Assembly (NCBI RefSeq): GCF_012489685.1
Contig: NC_080042.1
Coordinates: forward strand, 11,794,150 to 11,858,149
Direction: 5' to 3'
Length of the DNA: 64,000 nucleotides
From: Lotus japonicus
Lineage: Eukaryota > Streptophyta > Magnoliopsida > Fabales > Fabaceae
Numbering within the stretch: position 1 is the stretch's first letter; each line of letters opens with the position of its first letter. The notes beneath the pieces are model-generated. The model was not told the origin of the DNA. It worked only from the letters and a program-made list of their open reading frames with translations, and ran no database searches. The position numbers and the translations under genes were made by a program. This document shows, piece after piece, positions 23,343-34,545 of this stretch.

Positions 23343-24218
23343 TGTTGGAACATGTTGCCATGCATTTTGTCAAAACAACCGATTGTCGAAGCAGATGTCG
23401 TGGCATCTGATTCCGTGAAGCTAGGGCATCAGTCCTCAGCTTGTGTTTCTGTTGTGGGCCCTCTGAAGATTTACTGAAGATATGTTTTTGAGTTACTTGA
23501 GGAGCAAGTAGCTATTCCATAAGGGTTTTAATTGTTGGGTTGTTATTTGTTGAAACAATCTTTGTTAAAAGATTGAATTCTATCTTTACTTGTGCAATAA
23601 GAAACCAAATCTATCAAGATTGCGTTTTGAATTGTTGTTGCTGCAATCTGTTTCTTCAGCCCATGCTAACCCTAGAGCCCATGCTACCGCTGCTGAAGTC
23701 TATAAAAGGATGAAGACCTAAAACATGAAGACCGACGAAGCTAAGAGAGAGATCAAGTGTTTTAGGATTTGTGGTTGTGCTTTGTCCTTTGTTAGTTGTG
23801 AATCCTCTTTGCTCACTGATTCTATAAAGCAAAGAAGGGTTCTGTGTTGTTTGATTGCGTTCAAACGCTGATTGTTCATTGTGTTCACCAATCACTGTGG
23901 CAGTGATTGAGAGAAAGTGAGAGGGGCTCTCATACTTAGGTTGAGATTCTAAGTAGAAATACACTGGGTAGATTAGGAAGTGAACTATGAACTGAGTTGT
24001 TCATGAGTGTCTGTAATTCCTGAATCTTGAGATAGTGGATTTCCTTTCTTTGGGTGCAAACCCTCCAGACGTAGGTGAAAGTTTTTCACTGAACTGGGTT
24101 AACAATTACTGTGTGTTATTGTTTCTGTTGTTAAGTTCTGTTTTACTGTTAAGCAGTTGTCAAACCTCTTGTTCCAGCATTGTGTAGGACAATCGTATCA
24201 GAGGGAACCTGAATTACA
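23343..24218 (+). repeat. 5' LTR of the full-length Sirevirus-type element
   Basis: 876 bp, TG...CA termini. A TATAAAAG box at 23701-23708 sits in the expected U3/R position. The last bases lead directly into the primer site. The first ~320 bp are identical to the 3' LTR; a GCT triplet near 23640 is absent there. Confidence 0.92.
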
Positions 24219-24219
24219 A

Positions 24220-24232
24220 TTGGCATCAGAGC
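24220..24232 (+). promoter_or_regulatory. Primer-binding site (tRNA-Met type), one mismatch
   Basis: TTGGCATCAGAGC, two bases after the 5' LTR. The canonical initiator-Met site of copia elements is TTGGTATCAGAGC, as kept in the truncated relative at 12959-12971. Here a T to C change alters one base. Confidence 0.8.
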
Positions 24233-24283
24233 AGACACCCTGTTCTGGTTGGGTGAGCTCCAGGGAGTTTGATTCAAGTTCTC

Positions 24284-27200
24284 ATGGATAACAAGGAGGG
24301 AGGATCAGTCAATAGGCCACCCATTCTGGATGGTGCTAACTATGACTACTGGAAGGTTCGCATGACAGCCTTTCTCAAGTCAATTGACAACAAGACTTGG
24401 AAAGCTATTGTCAAGGGTTGGAAGCACCCTACGAAGTCCCAGGTTGAAGGCACCTCTACCACTGTTGTGGAGAAACCTGAAGAGGAATGGACCAGTGTTG
24501 AAGATGAAGCTGCTCTTGGAAATTCAAAGGCTCTAAATGCTATCTTTAATGGAGTTGACAAGAATATGTTTAGGCTGATCAATACGTGTACTGTGGCAAA
24601 GGATGCTTGGGAAATTCTGAAAACTACACATGACGGAACTACTCGAGTGAGGATGTCAAGGCTTCAGATGCTTACTACTCAATTTGAAAATTTGATGATG
24701 ACTGAAGAGGAGACTATTTCAGAATTCCACATGCGTGTCCGTGACATGTCTAATGCTTCATTTGCTTTGGGAAAACCTATGTCAGATGAGAAGCTTGTAA
24801 GGAAGATCTTAAGATCTCTTCCTCAGAAGTTTGCTATGAAAGTCACTGCAATTGAGGAGGCTCAAGACATTGAGAACATGTAGGTTGATGAACTTATTGG
24901 CTCTTTGCAGACATTTGAGTTGAAACTGAGTGGAAAATCTGAGAACAAGAATAAGAGTATTGCTTTTGTGTCTAACACTGATGAAGGTGATGATGAAGAC
25001 TGTGAGGGTGAAAACCTCTTTGAGGCTCTGGCTATGCTAGCAAAAAAATTCAACAGAGCTTTGAGGAAGATTGACAAAAGAACCAGACCTAATGTCCAGG
25101 ACATGAAGTTCGACAACAAACCCAAGTTTTCAAATTCACAAAGGAAGACCAAGGAAGAAGAAAGACCTGTTCAGAACCAAGGAGTGCAATGTCATGAATG
25201 TGAAGGATATGGTCACATCAGGTCTGAATGTGCCACTTATCTAAAGAAGCAAAAGAAAGGGATGATGGTAACTTGGTCAGATGAAGACACTGAAGATGAG
25301 GAGGAGATATCTGCAAACAAAGTCAATGCTTTCTCTGGAACTATCTGTGAGTCTGAGACAAGTGATGAGGACATCTCTGATGAGGAATTGGCTGAAACTT
25401 ACAAGCTGCTACACAACAAGTGGGAAGAAGCTTGCAAACTTATAAGAGAAAAGCAAAGTGAGATAGAACAGCTTGTTTCTCAGAATGAAAGGTTGAAAGA
25501 GCTCAGCACTAAGCTGAAGGAAGATCTGGAGGAATGGCAAAGTAAGTTTAATAATGTTGATGTTATGGAAAAGGCTAACCTAATGTTGATTAATGCAGGA
25601 CTTCAAGAGGAAGTAACAACTCTGACAAGAAAACTTGAAGCCACTCATAAATCTGTTAGAATGTTAAACAGTGGTTCTGATATGCTTGATGAAATTCTGA
25701 AAGAAACTAGCAAGCAAGGAGGGAGTTTGAAGGGAATTGGCTTTGACTATAGAACAACAAACAAAGAAAATCAGAAAGGTTCAAAGAGATTTGTGTCTGC
25801 TGCAAAACAAACTGAATTCAAGAAGCCCAGAAATTATCAGTTGCCAGATCCATTGCCTCGACATGTACCTCAGCATGTGAAACCCCAGCTTAATCTTGAC
25901 AAAACTGTACCTTGGAAGTGTCACTACTATGGTAAGAATGGTCAAATAAAGCCCTACTGTTACAGGTTATATGGTTATCCTCAGATGCACGATAAAAAGC
26001 CTATTCAGATGAGGAAGCAATGGAAGCCCAAGGGTGAAGTCAGATGTCAGGTAGCCTACACGTCTTTCAGAGCATCATCAAAGGAAGATTGGTATTTTGA
26101 TAGTGGCTGCTCAAAGCACATGACAGGAAACAAGAGCTTCTTGCAAGACATCAGAAGTCATTCCACCAACTATGTTACTTTTGGAGATGGAGCTAAAGGA
26201 AAGATCAAGGGAGTAGGAAAGCTTGTTAGCACAGAATCTCCTAACTTGAACAATGTGTTACTTGTAAATGGTTTAACTGCCAACCTAATCAGCATAAGTC
26301 AACTATGTGATCAAGGGTATGATGTGAAGTTCAATAAGATAGAATGTGTTGTGACCACTGATGATGAGAAAGTTGTGATGAGAGGAGTCAGATCAAAAGA
26401 CAACTGTTATATGTGGACATCAGAAGAAAAAGCTCATGTTTCTAGATGTTTGTTAACTAAAGAAGATGAGGTGAATGTATGGTAGGGGTGTTCGCGGATT
26501 GGATTGGATCGGTTTTTAGGAGAAAAATCATCCGATCCGATCTCATCGGTTTTATGATTTTGTCATCCAATGGATTTTTTACTAAATTCAAATCCGAACC
26601 AATCCGATCCAATCTATAGCGGTTTGGATTGGATTGGATTGTTCGGTTTTTGTTTCACTTTTTTGTACTTAAAAATTGTGTTGTATAAATTTAAAAAATA
26701 TATAATATATGATAAATACAACGATACATAATTTATAACATTAATATAACATTCATAAATTATAACATAGTGAACATATTTTTAAATTATGATTATAATT
26801 GTTTACTTTGATGCATGTATATAGTACAAATAATTACTTGAACTGTTTTTATTAAAATGTAATTTTATAAATAAGCATGTGTGATATAATCAATATATAT
26901 ACAATAAATATGTACTATGTAAGTGTAAATGGAATGATATATGTATAACTAAAATTATACATATTTGTGAATGTTCGGTTTGGATTGGATTGGTTCGGTT
27001 TTGGAAATCAAATCCAAAATCCGATCCGATCCAATAAATAATTTCGGTTTTTTCAATTTTCAGTCCGTTCGGTTTTCGGTTTGATTGGATTTCGGTTTTT
27101 TTGGATCGGTTTGTCGGTTTTGTTTGGATTGGTTCGGTTATGAACACCCCTAATGTATGGCATCAAAGACTAGGACATCTCAACTACAGGAGCATGCAAA

Positions 27201-29809
27201 AGATTATTGCTGATGAAGCAATAAGGGGATTTCCCAATTTGAGCTTGGGAGAAGGAAAGCTATGTGGAGAATGTCAGATTGGTAAGCAAACCAAGGTACC
27301 ACACAAGATGCTCCGGCATCAAACCACGACAAAGGTTCTGGAATTTCGTCACATGGATCTCATGGGTCCCATGTAGGTTGAAAGCTTGGGAGGAAAAAGG
27401 TATGTGTTTGTCTATGTAGATGATTTTTCAAGGTATACATGGGTTGAATTTATGAGAGAAAAATCAGAGACTTTTGAAATATTCAAGAATCATTGTTTGA
27501 GACTTCAGAATGAGAAGGACTGTGTGATTGTAAGAATCAGAAGTGTTCATGGAAGGGAGTTTGAGAATTCAAAATTCTTGGAGTTCTGTGGAACAGAAGG
27601 TATTAGCCATGAATTTTCTGCCCCCATCACTCCACTACAGAATGAAATTGTTGAAAGAAAAAATAGAACTCTCCAGGAATCAGTTAGAGTAATGTTACAT
27701 GCTAAGAAGATTCCACACCAGTTCTGGGCTGAAGCTATGAGTACTGCCTGTTACATACATAACAGAGTCACCATCAGGGCAGGGACATCCTCTACACAGT
27801 ATGAGCTATGGAAAGGTAGAAAGCCGTCTGTAAAATACTTTCACATATTTGGAAGTAAATGTTATATCCTTGCAGATCGTGATCCTAAGAGGAAGCTTGA
27901 TCCTAGAAGTGATGAAGGAATTTTCATGGGATATTCTATGAACAGCAAAGCTTATAGAGTTTTTAACTCTCGCACAAGGACCATGATGGAATTTGTGAAT
28001 GTGACTGTGGATGATGAACCAAGCAAGAAGGAAGAAGCAAATTTGAATGAAGATGATGATGGTGCAGATGGTCCAGCTGATGCTCCAACAACCGCCCCCG
28101 ACAATGAATCAGAGACAAGTGCTGATGAAAAAGAAGACAAAGATATCCCATCAAATAAAGCTCCATCAATTAGGGTTCAGAAGAATCACCGTCAAGAAAA
28201 CATCATTGGTAATCTTCAAGAAGGAGTGACTACCAGATCTAGAAGTCTTATTGCTCATGGTTGTTTCATCTCTAAGATAGAACCCAAGAATGTCAATGAA
28301 GCTCTCACTGATGAATACTGGATAAATGCTATGCAAGAGGAGCTAGAGCAGTTCAGGAGAAATGAAGTGTGGGAGTTAGTGCCTAGACCTGAAGAAGTAA
28401 ACATCATTGGCACTAAGTGGATCTTCAAGAACAAATCAGATGAAGCTGGAACATTCACAAGGAATAAAGCAAGGCTAGTTGCTCAAGGATATACTCAGAT
28501 AGAAGGAGTTGATTTTGATGAGACCTTTGCTCCAGTAGCTAGACTTGAATCTATAAGACTCTTGTTAGGTGTTGCTTGTCTCTTGAAGTTCAGACTTTAT
28601 CAGATGGATGTGAAGAGTGCTTTTCTTAATGGCTATTTGAGTGAAGAAGTTTATGTTGAACAACCTAAAGGATTTACAGATCCACATCATCCAGATCATG
28701 TGTACAAGTTGAGGAAAGCCTTGTATGGCTTGAAGCAAGCACCTAGGGCTTGGTATGAAAGGTTAACTTAATTTCTTGTAAGAAATGGTTACAGTAAGGG
28801 TGGAATTGATAAAACTCTGTTTGTGAAGAATGACAAAGGTAAGCTCATGATAGCACAGATTTATGTGGATGACATTGTTTTTGGAGGAATGTCGAACTCA
28901 ATGGTGGAGCATTTCGTCCGACAAATGAAATCTGAATTTGAGATGAGCTTAGTTGGTGAATTGAATTATTTTCTAGGGCTACAAGTCAAGCAAATGGAGG
29001 ATTCTATGTTCATATCACAGAGTAAGTATGCTAAAGGCTTAGTCAAAAAGTTTGGTCTTGAAAAGGCTGGTCACAAGAGAACTCCTGCTGCTACACACAT
29101 CAAACTGTCCAAGGATGAGCAAGGAGAAGATGTTGATCAAAGTCTCTATAGAAGCATGATTGGAAGCTTGTTGTATCTTACTGCTAGCAGACCAGATATC
29201 ACCTTTGCAGTTGGTGTATGTGCAAGATATCAAGCAGCTCCTAAGGCTAGTCATCTGCTACAGGTCAAGAGAATTATCAAGTACATCAATGGCACAAGTG
29301 ACTATGGTATTCTCTATACTCATGATACAAATTCTTCTTTAGTTGGATTCTGTGATGCAGATTGGACAGGAAGTGCAGATGATAGAAAAAGCACATCTGG
29401 TGGATGTTTCTTCCTAGGGAATAATTTGATTTCATGGTTTAGCAAGAAACAGAATTGTGTCTCATTGTCTACAGCTGAAGCAGAATATATTGCAGCAGGA
29501 AGTAGTTGTACACAACTCATGTGGATGAAGCAAATGCTGAAGGAGTATGATGTTGAACAGGATGTCATGACATTGTACTGCGACAATCTCAGTGCAATTA
29601 ATATTTCTAAGAATCCCATACAGCATAGCAGGACCAAGCATATGGACATTAGACATCATTTTATTAGAGACTTGGTGGAGGATAAAATTGTCAATCTGGA
29701 TCATGTTACAACTGACAAGCAATTGGCTGATATTTTCACAAAACCCCTTGATGCAATCACTTTTGAAAAATTAAGAGGAAGTCTAGGGATTTATCTTTTT
29801 GATGCATAG
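24284..29809 (+). pseudogene. gag-pol polyprotein of the Sirevirus-type element (broken)
   Basis: Starts at ATG 24284 by analogy with 13023. Domains in order: copia gag (UBN2-like, 24300-24880), CCHC zinc knuckle CHECEGYGHIRSEC (about 25188), a second Cys/His cluster (about 25919), coiled-coil linker, retropepsin (WYFDSGCSKHMTG, 26092), GAG-pre-integrase (VWHQRLGHLNYRSM, 27156), integrase, reverse transcriptase (YVDD at 28862) and RNase H (FCDADWTGSADD, about 29347; ending 29809). Breaks: TAG at 24881, hAT MITE 26483-27152, TAG at 27374, TAA at 28769. Integrase also has Val where the second catalytic Asp belongs ([10 protein letters not shown], about 27539; the relic at 2752-3393 has Asp). 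Apart from these the frame is continuous, so the copy died recently. Confidence 0.9.
26483..27152. mobile_element. hAT-type MITE inside the pol gene, 670 bp
   Basis: TIR TAGGGGTGTTC at both ends and perfect 8-bp duplication ATGTATGG (26475-26482, 27153-27160). The arms are built of GGATTGGATTGG and CCGATCCAATC-type repeats, with an AT-rich centre. Removing it and one duplication copy would leave the flanking polyprotein reading in frame, so it inserted after the retroelement. Related to 8603-9172. Confidence 0.92.
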
Positions 29810-30046
29810 CAATTAGCGTGGCCCAATGTGTTAACGGCTAGTTTATTCTTGGTCATCATTAACTGCCGTTGTGACATCAGCAGAGAAAAGGTTGTCTTAT
29901 GGTTCACTCATCCTATAACTACCTCCAACGGGCAAATTGTGTTCTCTCAACCTCTTGTACATCTATCTTCTTCAAGACTCATTCTCTCTCGTTTGCAATT
30001 TTTCTTCATTGTTCTGTGCTCTGTTTGCGTTTCATCTCATTACATC

Positions 30047-31933
30047 ATGTCTCAAAGTTCAGGAAAGAATGACTCTGTCAAGGCAAAGATTAAAAGAACT
30101 GCTAAAGGAGTGAAATGCATGGGTTTGAAGAGTGGTTCTTCTCAACCATCTTCTGTGTCAAAGAAAGATCCCAAGAAGATGAGATCAAGAAACCCAACTT
30201 GTAAGGTCTACAAGTCACAGGTTCAGAACAGAGAACCTACGAATGTTCCTGTCCTTGAGGATGTTCCTGACGAAGAGGAAATCAATGATGAAGATTCTCA
30301 TGTGAAATCGCCCCCTGATGTTGTGCCTGATGTTGAGACATCTGGGTCTAAGGAAAGTTCTGCTCAAGAAAATCCTGGAAAAGATTCCACTTCTCATGAA
30401 GATTCAGGCGATGCTACCCAGCCTGATATCTCCGTTTCATCGTCTTCGAAGGATGCTGATCCAAAGAATGGTAACTCTGAGGGCACCAATTCTGAAGAGC
30501 CAATCCAGGCTCCAGCCTCTGTTCAGGACATCTCTGATGATGATTCTGATGATGTTCCTTTGACTGAGTCCTTTTGCTGATAGTGTTGCTGTAAGGATGA
30601 AAAAGAAAAGAAGGGTTTCTTCTCCTAAATTTACTCCTACTCCATCAAAGAAATCCAAGTCTTCACCGATAACCTACAAGTCACAATAGGCTAGTGTGAA
30701 GAGTAAGAGAAAGCAAAAGGAAGACAAGACTCCCAATGAGAAGAAGAAGAGGAAGATTCCAGTTGAAGTTGAAGACTCTGAGTCAGATGTTGAAGTCGAT
30801 GTCCAGGACATTCGACCCTCTGAGAAAAAGAAGTTTTCTGGTAAGCGTATTCCTCAAAATGTTCCTGTTGTTCCTATTGATAGAGTGTCTTTTCATTTGG
30901 AAGAGAATGTTCAGAAGTGGAAGTTTGTTTGCAAGAGGAGAATGGCCAAGGAAAGGGAAGTTGGTCCTGATGTTCTTGAGTGTAAGGGTGTTATTGCTCT
31001 TATTGAGAAGGCTGGTCTGATGAAGAAAATTCAGAATGTTGGAAGCTGCTATGAGAAGCTTGTGAGAGAGTTCTTGGTGAATCTCTCTGTGGATGTTGGT
31101 CTTCCTGATAGTTATGAATTCAGGAAAGTGTTTGTGAGGGCTGAATGTGTTGTGTTCTCACCTGCTGTGATCAATCAAGCACTTGGAAGGAGTGCTATTG
31201 AGTTTGCTGATGAAGAAGTGTCTATGGATGATGTTGCCAAGGAACTTACTGCTGGTTATGTGAAGAAGTGGCCCAGCAAGAAGCTGTTGTCCACTGGAAA
31301 TCTTACTGTGAAGTATGCAATCCTTAACAGGATTGGTGCTGTGAATTGGGTTCCTACCCAACATACATCTGGTGTTTCTGCAATTCTTGCCAAATTGATC
31401 TATAGGATTTCCAGTCTATTGCTTTTGATTTTGGAACGTTTGTATTTGAGCAGACATTGAAGCATGCTGATACTTGTGCTGTGAAGCTGCCTGTTTCATT
31501 TCCATCACTTCTTACAGAGATCATTCTCAAGCAACATCCTCAGATTCTTAGGGCTGATGAAGTGGCTATGTCTCGTGGAGTTCCAATCACTTTGGATCAA
31601 CGTTTGTTTATGGAGCCACATGTTCTAGACATTGCCATGCCAACCAGCAGAACATCTGCTCCTTCTGTGACTGAATCTGGCACTAAGGCCATAATTGCTG
31701 AATTACTAGAAGTCTCCAAGGCTTTGCAGGAGACAATCAGGGTGAGCACTGCCAGGAAGCTCAAAGTTGATGCTTTGCTACTCAAGCTACAAGAAGAAGA
31801 ACGTCACGATGGTGAGCAAAGTGCTGCTGCTACAGCTGCTCAGAATGTGAGCAATGAAGAGGAGGAAGGATCTGAAGAGAGTGCAGAGGAAAATGCTGAA
31901 GGGTCTGGGGAGGAGTCCAGTTCTGAAGAGTAG
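30047..31933 (+). pseudogene. Envelope-like ORF (ORF3) of the Sirevirus-type element
   Basis: A third ORF after pol, starting at ATG 30047. It begins Lys/Ser-rich, has a long acidic low-complexity stretch (VPDEEEINDED to DDDSDDVP), a basic segment (about 30690-30760), then a globular region starting VPIDRVSFHLEENVQKWKF (about 30869) with FVRAECVVFSPAVINQALGR, which resembles the plant retroelement 'envelope-like/putative plant transposon' region. It ends with a Leu-rich coil and a Glu/Ser-rich tail, TAG at 31931. Damage: frameshift near 30567, TAG at 30687, frameshift near 31405. No clear signal peptide or strong membrane helix is visible, so a true envelope function is doubtful. Function unknown. 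Confidence 0.75.
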
Positions 31934-32491
31934 TTTTCTATGTTCTTTTGCTATTTTCTTTTGTTTTTGGATGTATTTGTGCACCGTTTGCAAATTTGTG
32001 CTAAAAAGGGGGAGTAGTTTGAGATTGAAGATTCTATCTGCTCTGTGGTCTATAATATTTTGTGGTACTGCTGTGAAGACCTATGTTACTACTGTGAAGT
32101 TGCTTCTGTGAAGATCATGTGTGTTTTGCTAGTGATAGCTTATGTGGTTTAAATTTGAAGACAAGTTCAAGACAATGGCGTTGTTGCATTTTCTGGTTTA
32201 TGTGGCTAGTCTCATTTTATGTGGTTAGCTTATGTGAGAGTAACTTCTGATAGTGTTTCCTGGGTTGTTGAAGTCCAAGCTGATCAACTGTGAAGTCATC
32301 ATTTGCTAAGGTTTGATAGTACTTTTTTCTGTGTGTTTGTGCGGCTAAGTGTTTTGTTCCAACTATGCTAAGTTGTTGGTATGGATGCATCATGTGAGGG
32401 GGAGCAATGTTTAAGGGGGAGAATTGATTCTCTAGTTTTTATCCTCTCTGGTTGTGAGTTGTTTTAGACAAAATTTGACAAAGGGGGAGAT
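31934..32491 (+). promoter_or_regulatory. Multiplied polypurine tract upstream of the 3' LTR
   Basis: Non-coding stretch with four copies of a AAGGGGGAG-type motif: about 32002-32015, 32396-32404, 32411-32424 and the true polypurine tract 32479-32491, which abuts the 3' LTR. Repeated polypurine tracts in this position are a described hallmark of Sireviruses. The remainder is T/G-rich with repeated GTGAAG and TTATGTGG words. Confidence 0.75.
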
Positions 32492-33364
32492 TGTTGGAAC
32501 ATGTTGCCATGCATTTTGTCAAAACAACCGATTGTCGAAGCAGATGTCGTGGCATCTGATTCCGTGAAGCTAGGGCATCAGTCCTCAGCTTGTGTTTCTG
32601 TTGTGGGCCCTCTGAAGATTTACTGAAGATATGTTTTTGAGTTACTTGAGGAGCAAGTAGCTATTCCATAAGGGTTTTAATTGTTGGGTTGTTATTTGTT
32701 GAAACAATCTTTGTTAAAAGATTGAATTCTATCTTTACTTGTGCAATAAGAAACCAAATCTATCAAGATTGCGTTTTGAATTGTTGTTGCAATCTGTTTC
32801 TTCAGCCCATGCTTACCCTAGAGCCCATGATACCGCTGCTGAAGTCTATAAAAGGATGAAGACCTAAAACATGAAGACCGACGAAGCTAAGAGAGAGATC
32901 AAGTGTTTTATGATTTGTGGTTGTGCTTTGTCCTTTGTTAGTTGTGAATCCTCTTTGCTCACTGATTCTATAAAGCAAAGAAGGGTTCTGTGTTGTTTGA
33001 TTGCGTTCAAACTCTGATTGTTCATTGTGTTCACCAATCACTGTGGCAGTGATTGAGAGAAAGTGAGAGGGACTCTCATACTTAGGTTGAGATTCTAAGT
33101 AGAAATACACTAGGTAGATTAGGAAGTGAACTATGAACTGAGTTGCTCATGAGTGTCTCTAATTCCTGAATCTTGAGATAGTGGATTTTCTTTCTTTGGG
33201 TGCAAACCCTCCAGACGTAGGTGAAAGTTTTTCACTGAACTGGGTTAACAATTATTGTGTGTTATTGTTTCTGTTATTAAGTTCTGTTTTACTGTTAAGC
33301 AGTTGTCAAACCTCTTGTCCCAGCATTGTGCAGGACAATCGTATCAGAGGAAACCTGAATTACA
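32492..33364 (+). repeat. 3' LTR of the full-length Sirevirus-type element
   Basis: 873 bp, TG...CA. Matches the 5' LTR closely (see that entry) and is followed by the duplicated target gtggt. Confidence 0.92.
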
Positions 33365-34411
33365 GTGGTTTTTGCAAAAAAAAAAAAAAAAAGTGTGGAA
33401 CTAGTTTTCTATAAAGCAATTTCATAAAGGGAATTCAATATGCGGAATTACTTTTTTAACAAGTAAACCTGCACTTTGTTATGCGGAATTACTTTTTAAA
33501 AGTGTAAAATTTAATGAGTATTTTCGGAAATGAGATGAGATAAACATAATGGGTACGTGGTATAAAATCGATATCCATAGTTATAAGTTTGCACTATGCT
33601 CTTGTTACACTTGCCAAATATCTCACGTTTGATTCCTTCTGTAGGGTCCCTAATTAGAAAAAAAGAAAATACCAAGAATATCACACGACATTTGGAACAA
33701 CTGAATAGAAATAGCCACACAGGAGATGCCATATATTCCAAACCCAATAATTATTTGTCCACACCTCTAAATTGAGGTGGAAAGATGTGGAGAAGGAGAG
33801 AGATAGAAAGAAAAGAAAAAGTAAGAGAGAGAAAGTATAAGATGTGATAGATGATAAGAGGAGAGAGATAGAAATAAAAATAGGTGAAAATGAAGTGTAT
33901 AAATAAGGAGGTGTGTATATATCACTACTCATCCAAACCGAATCTAATATTTTGTTGTTGCTGTTATTCACCGAATCTATTATTCAAACTATATCAGGCT
34001 AAGATTTGTATAGAGAGAAAATGCTATGACGCCACATTGCTGTCAAAAAAAAATGCTATGACGCCACATATTCCCACTCCCACACATGCGCACAGTAATT
34101 TTTGAGTGGGGTTATTTTTTTAAACGAATTTTTTGGTGGTTAAGAAACGTTTGATGCGCTTTTGTATTTTCATTTTAACATGCATTTTCTACTAAATACA
34201 CTTTTCACATATAGATCTTTAAATATTAATCACTTTACATTAACCTCATTTTTAAGTTGAATTGATTTTATAAAATTACTATTAACTAAATAAATCTATG
34301 ATACACTCAGTCAAACACACTATAGTTACTTTCAAAAAAAAAAACACTATAGTTTCTATCAATGCAGAAAATAGGCCAACACACAGATCCGCAGCTTGGT
34401 ATACTATTACA
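33365..34411. other. AT-rich spacer, no gene recognised
   Basis: Contains an A18 run (33376-33393) and a purine-rich stretch (33776-33880, GAGAGAGATAG-type). No convincing ORF, RNA gene or terminal repeat. Confidence 0.45.
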
Positions 34412-34545
34412 CTAGAAATTAAGCCCGTGCGTTGCACGGGTTTGTTTTTAAGTTATGTGTTTATTATTTGTAAAAATAATTCATGTAATATGAAAAATTA
34501 TTAAATAGTAGATAATTAAAAATATGATAAACATATGTAATGTAA

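Larger units (their letters stand above)
23343..33364 (+). mobile_element. Full-length Sirevirus-type Ty1/copia element
   Basis: A 10,022-bp element with LTRs 23343-24218 and 32492-33364, both TGTTGGAACATG...TGAATTACA, and a perfect 5-bp duplication gtggt (23338-23342, 33365-33369). Order: LTR, primer site, gag-pol, envelope-like ORF, multiplied polypurine tract, LTR. The LTRs differ by roughly 14 substitutions and one 3-bp indel over about 873 bp, so it is a fairly recent insertion. Coding regions carry nonsense and frameshift changes and a hAT MITE, so this copy is dead. A gag-pol plus envelope-like ORF with repeated polypurine tract is characteristic of Sireviruses (SIRE/Maximus). Confidence 0.92.

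Noticed and set aside
24346..24582. Minus-strand ORFs inside the copia gag and pol
   Set aside because: Shadow frames of the plus-strand polyprotein with no independent domain.
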